From Dehalococcoidales bacterium (GTDB lineage: Bacteria; Chloroflexota; Dehalococcoidia; Dehalococcoidales; UBA5627), in contig JAAYNN010000112.1 of the NCBI GenBank assembly GCA_012520835.1, positions 1-6,774 on the forward strand: a DNA stretch of 6,774 nucleotides. Reading direction: 5' to 3'. Of the stretch, positions 5,496 through 6,774 are shown piece after piece (position 1 is the first letter of the stretch; each line of letters starts with the position of its first letter). Made by a program: the position numbers and the translations under genes. The notes under the pieces were generated by a model, which was not told where the DNA came from, did no database searches, and was given only the letters and a program-made list of their open reading frames with translations.

Positions 5496-6002
5496 TTAGC
5501 CTTTACATGCTGGCTCTTCTCGAGTATCCTGCGGTTCGATTTTGTAGAGCTTGGTATCGTTCTCCAACCTGTCTATGTAAAGAATACCGTCCAGATGGTC
5601 GGTTTCATGCTCGATTGCCTGCGAAAGCAGTCCGCCAGCCTTGATTTTTATTTTTTCACCTTTGAGGTTTAACCCCTTGGCAACGATGGAAACTGACCTA
5701 ATAACTTCACCCTGGTAACCCGGAACGCTTAAGCATCCTTCCATCAGTTCAACTTCCCCGTTGCGTTTGGTTATCTCCGGATTGATAATACAGAATGGTT
5801 CCTGGTCTGGCATTTGCAGAGTGATTACTCTTAAGGAAACGCCGACTTGGGGTGCTGCCAGACCCACCCCCTCCGATTTTTGCATCGTCATTATCATATC
5901 ATCAACCAGTTGGATGATAGACTTGTCTATCTCAGGTACCCTGACTGCCTTTTGCCTGAGTACCGGGTCCGGCATAACGCGTATTTCTCTTATTTTAGCC
6001 AT
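5496..6002 (-). CDS. def: Peptide deformylase
   Basis: Removes the N-formyl group from nascent proteins; a metal enzyme acting at the ribosome exit. All three motifs are present: motif I GVGLAAPQVG (45-54), motif II EGCLSVPG with metal ligand C90, motif III QAIEHETDHLDGILY with H132 and H136 as ligands and E133 as catalytic residue. The length of 168 residues is usual for the family. The C-terminal tail (EPQDTREEPACKG) is charged and probably disordered. The start is ATG at 6002, with GGTG five bases before it. A perfect TTGACA lies on the - strand (complement of 6035-6040), with a poor -10 (GAACAT, complement of 6012-6017) 17 bases on; that arrangement would give an almost leaderless mRNA, so it may be fortuitous. 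It precedes the HAD phosphatase gene by 6 bases. No fmt gene is seen nearby. Confidence 0.97.
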   Translation of the reverse strand: MAKIREIRVMPDPVLRQKAVRVPEIDKSIIQLVDDMIMTMQKSEGVGLAAPQVGVSLRVITLQMPDQEPFCIINPEITKRNGEVELMEGCLSVPGYQGEVIRSVSIVAKGLNLKGEKIKIKAGGLLSQAIEHETDHLDGILYIDRLENDTKLYKIEPQDTREEPACKG

Positions 6003-6149
6003 AACAACACCATGTTCAATGCTTGCGTTTGTAGTGTCAATTTACTGTATATATTAACATACAATATTAAATTCTTCTAATGGGCCGGCATTTCGTATAG
6101 CATTTAAGTTGCGGCTGAAGCTCAGTTATGATAGTATATTTAAACGTGA

Positions 6150-6774
<625 letters not shown>

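Noticed and set aside
5761..6080. 98- and 77-residue + strand ORFs opposite def
   Set aside because: Shadows of the deformylase motif I region.

Overview
The window reads as a stretch of chromosome from a moderately AT-rich bacterium. The mix of genes suggests Chloroflexota, class Dehalococcoidia: a miaA/hflX neighbourhood, a zinc ribbon protein ending in a tRNA_anti-like OB domain, a short YggS, an MtnX-like HAD phosphatase beside def, and tRNAs with and without an encoded CCA. That assignment is an inference from protein character, not a database result. I see no phage, IS transposase, CRISPR array or defence system, and no convincing new multi-gene system. What stands out is gene decay and unusual gene boundaries.

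Left part (1-1573, + strand): the 3' end of miaA, then a short relic that looks like the N-terminus of diaminopimelate epimerase (dapF), then hflX. All sequence motifs of the HflX GTPase domain are intact. However, its conserved N-terminus begins upstream of the first usual start codon, and the expected start position holds ATA behind a good ribosome binding site.

Middle desert (1574-2350): about 780 bases without a recognisable gene and very AT-rich (20-23% GC in two 100-base samples). Inside it are a roughly 100-base island of 47% GC carrying a hairpin, an orphan Shine-Dalgarno sequence, a 16-codon ORF with a good ribosome binding site, and three related copies of a 21-base motif, two of them facing each other.

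Then, on the - strand (2351-3602), come tRNA-Gly(UCC), a CAU-anticodon tRNA, and a 319-residue protein with an N-terminal zinc ribbon, a long acidic linker and a C-terminal OB-like domain. On the + strand (3769-4829), a double zinc ribbon protein overlaps yggS by ATGA. On the - strand (6002-4830), def is followed 6 bases later by an MtnX-like phosphatase, whose stop codon abuts that of yggS.

At the right edge a + strand tRNA-Pro(GGG) faces a partial - strand GNAT acetyltransferase. The GNAT reading frame runs 38 bases into the tRNA gene in antisense, so its last residues are coded by the complement of the tRNA.

Functionally the region is mostly translation housekeeping: tRNA modification (miaA), ribosome rescue or splitting (hflX), N-formyl removal (def), three tRNAs and PLP homeostasis (yggS).
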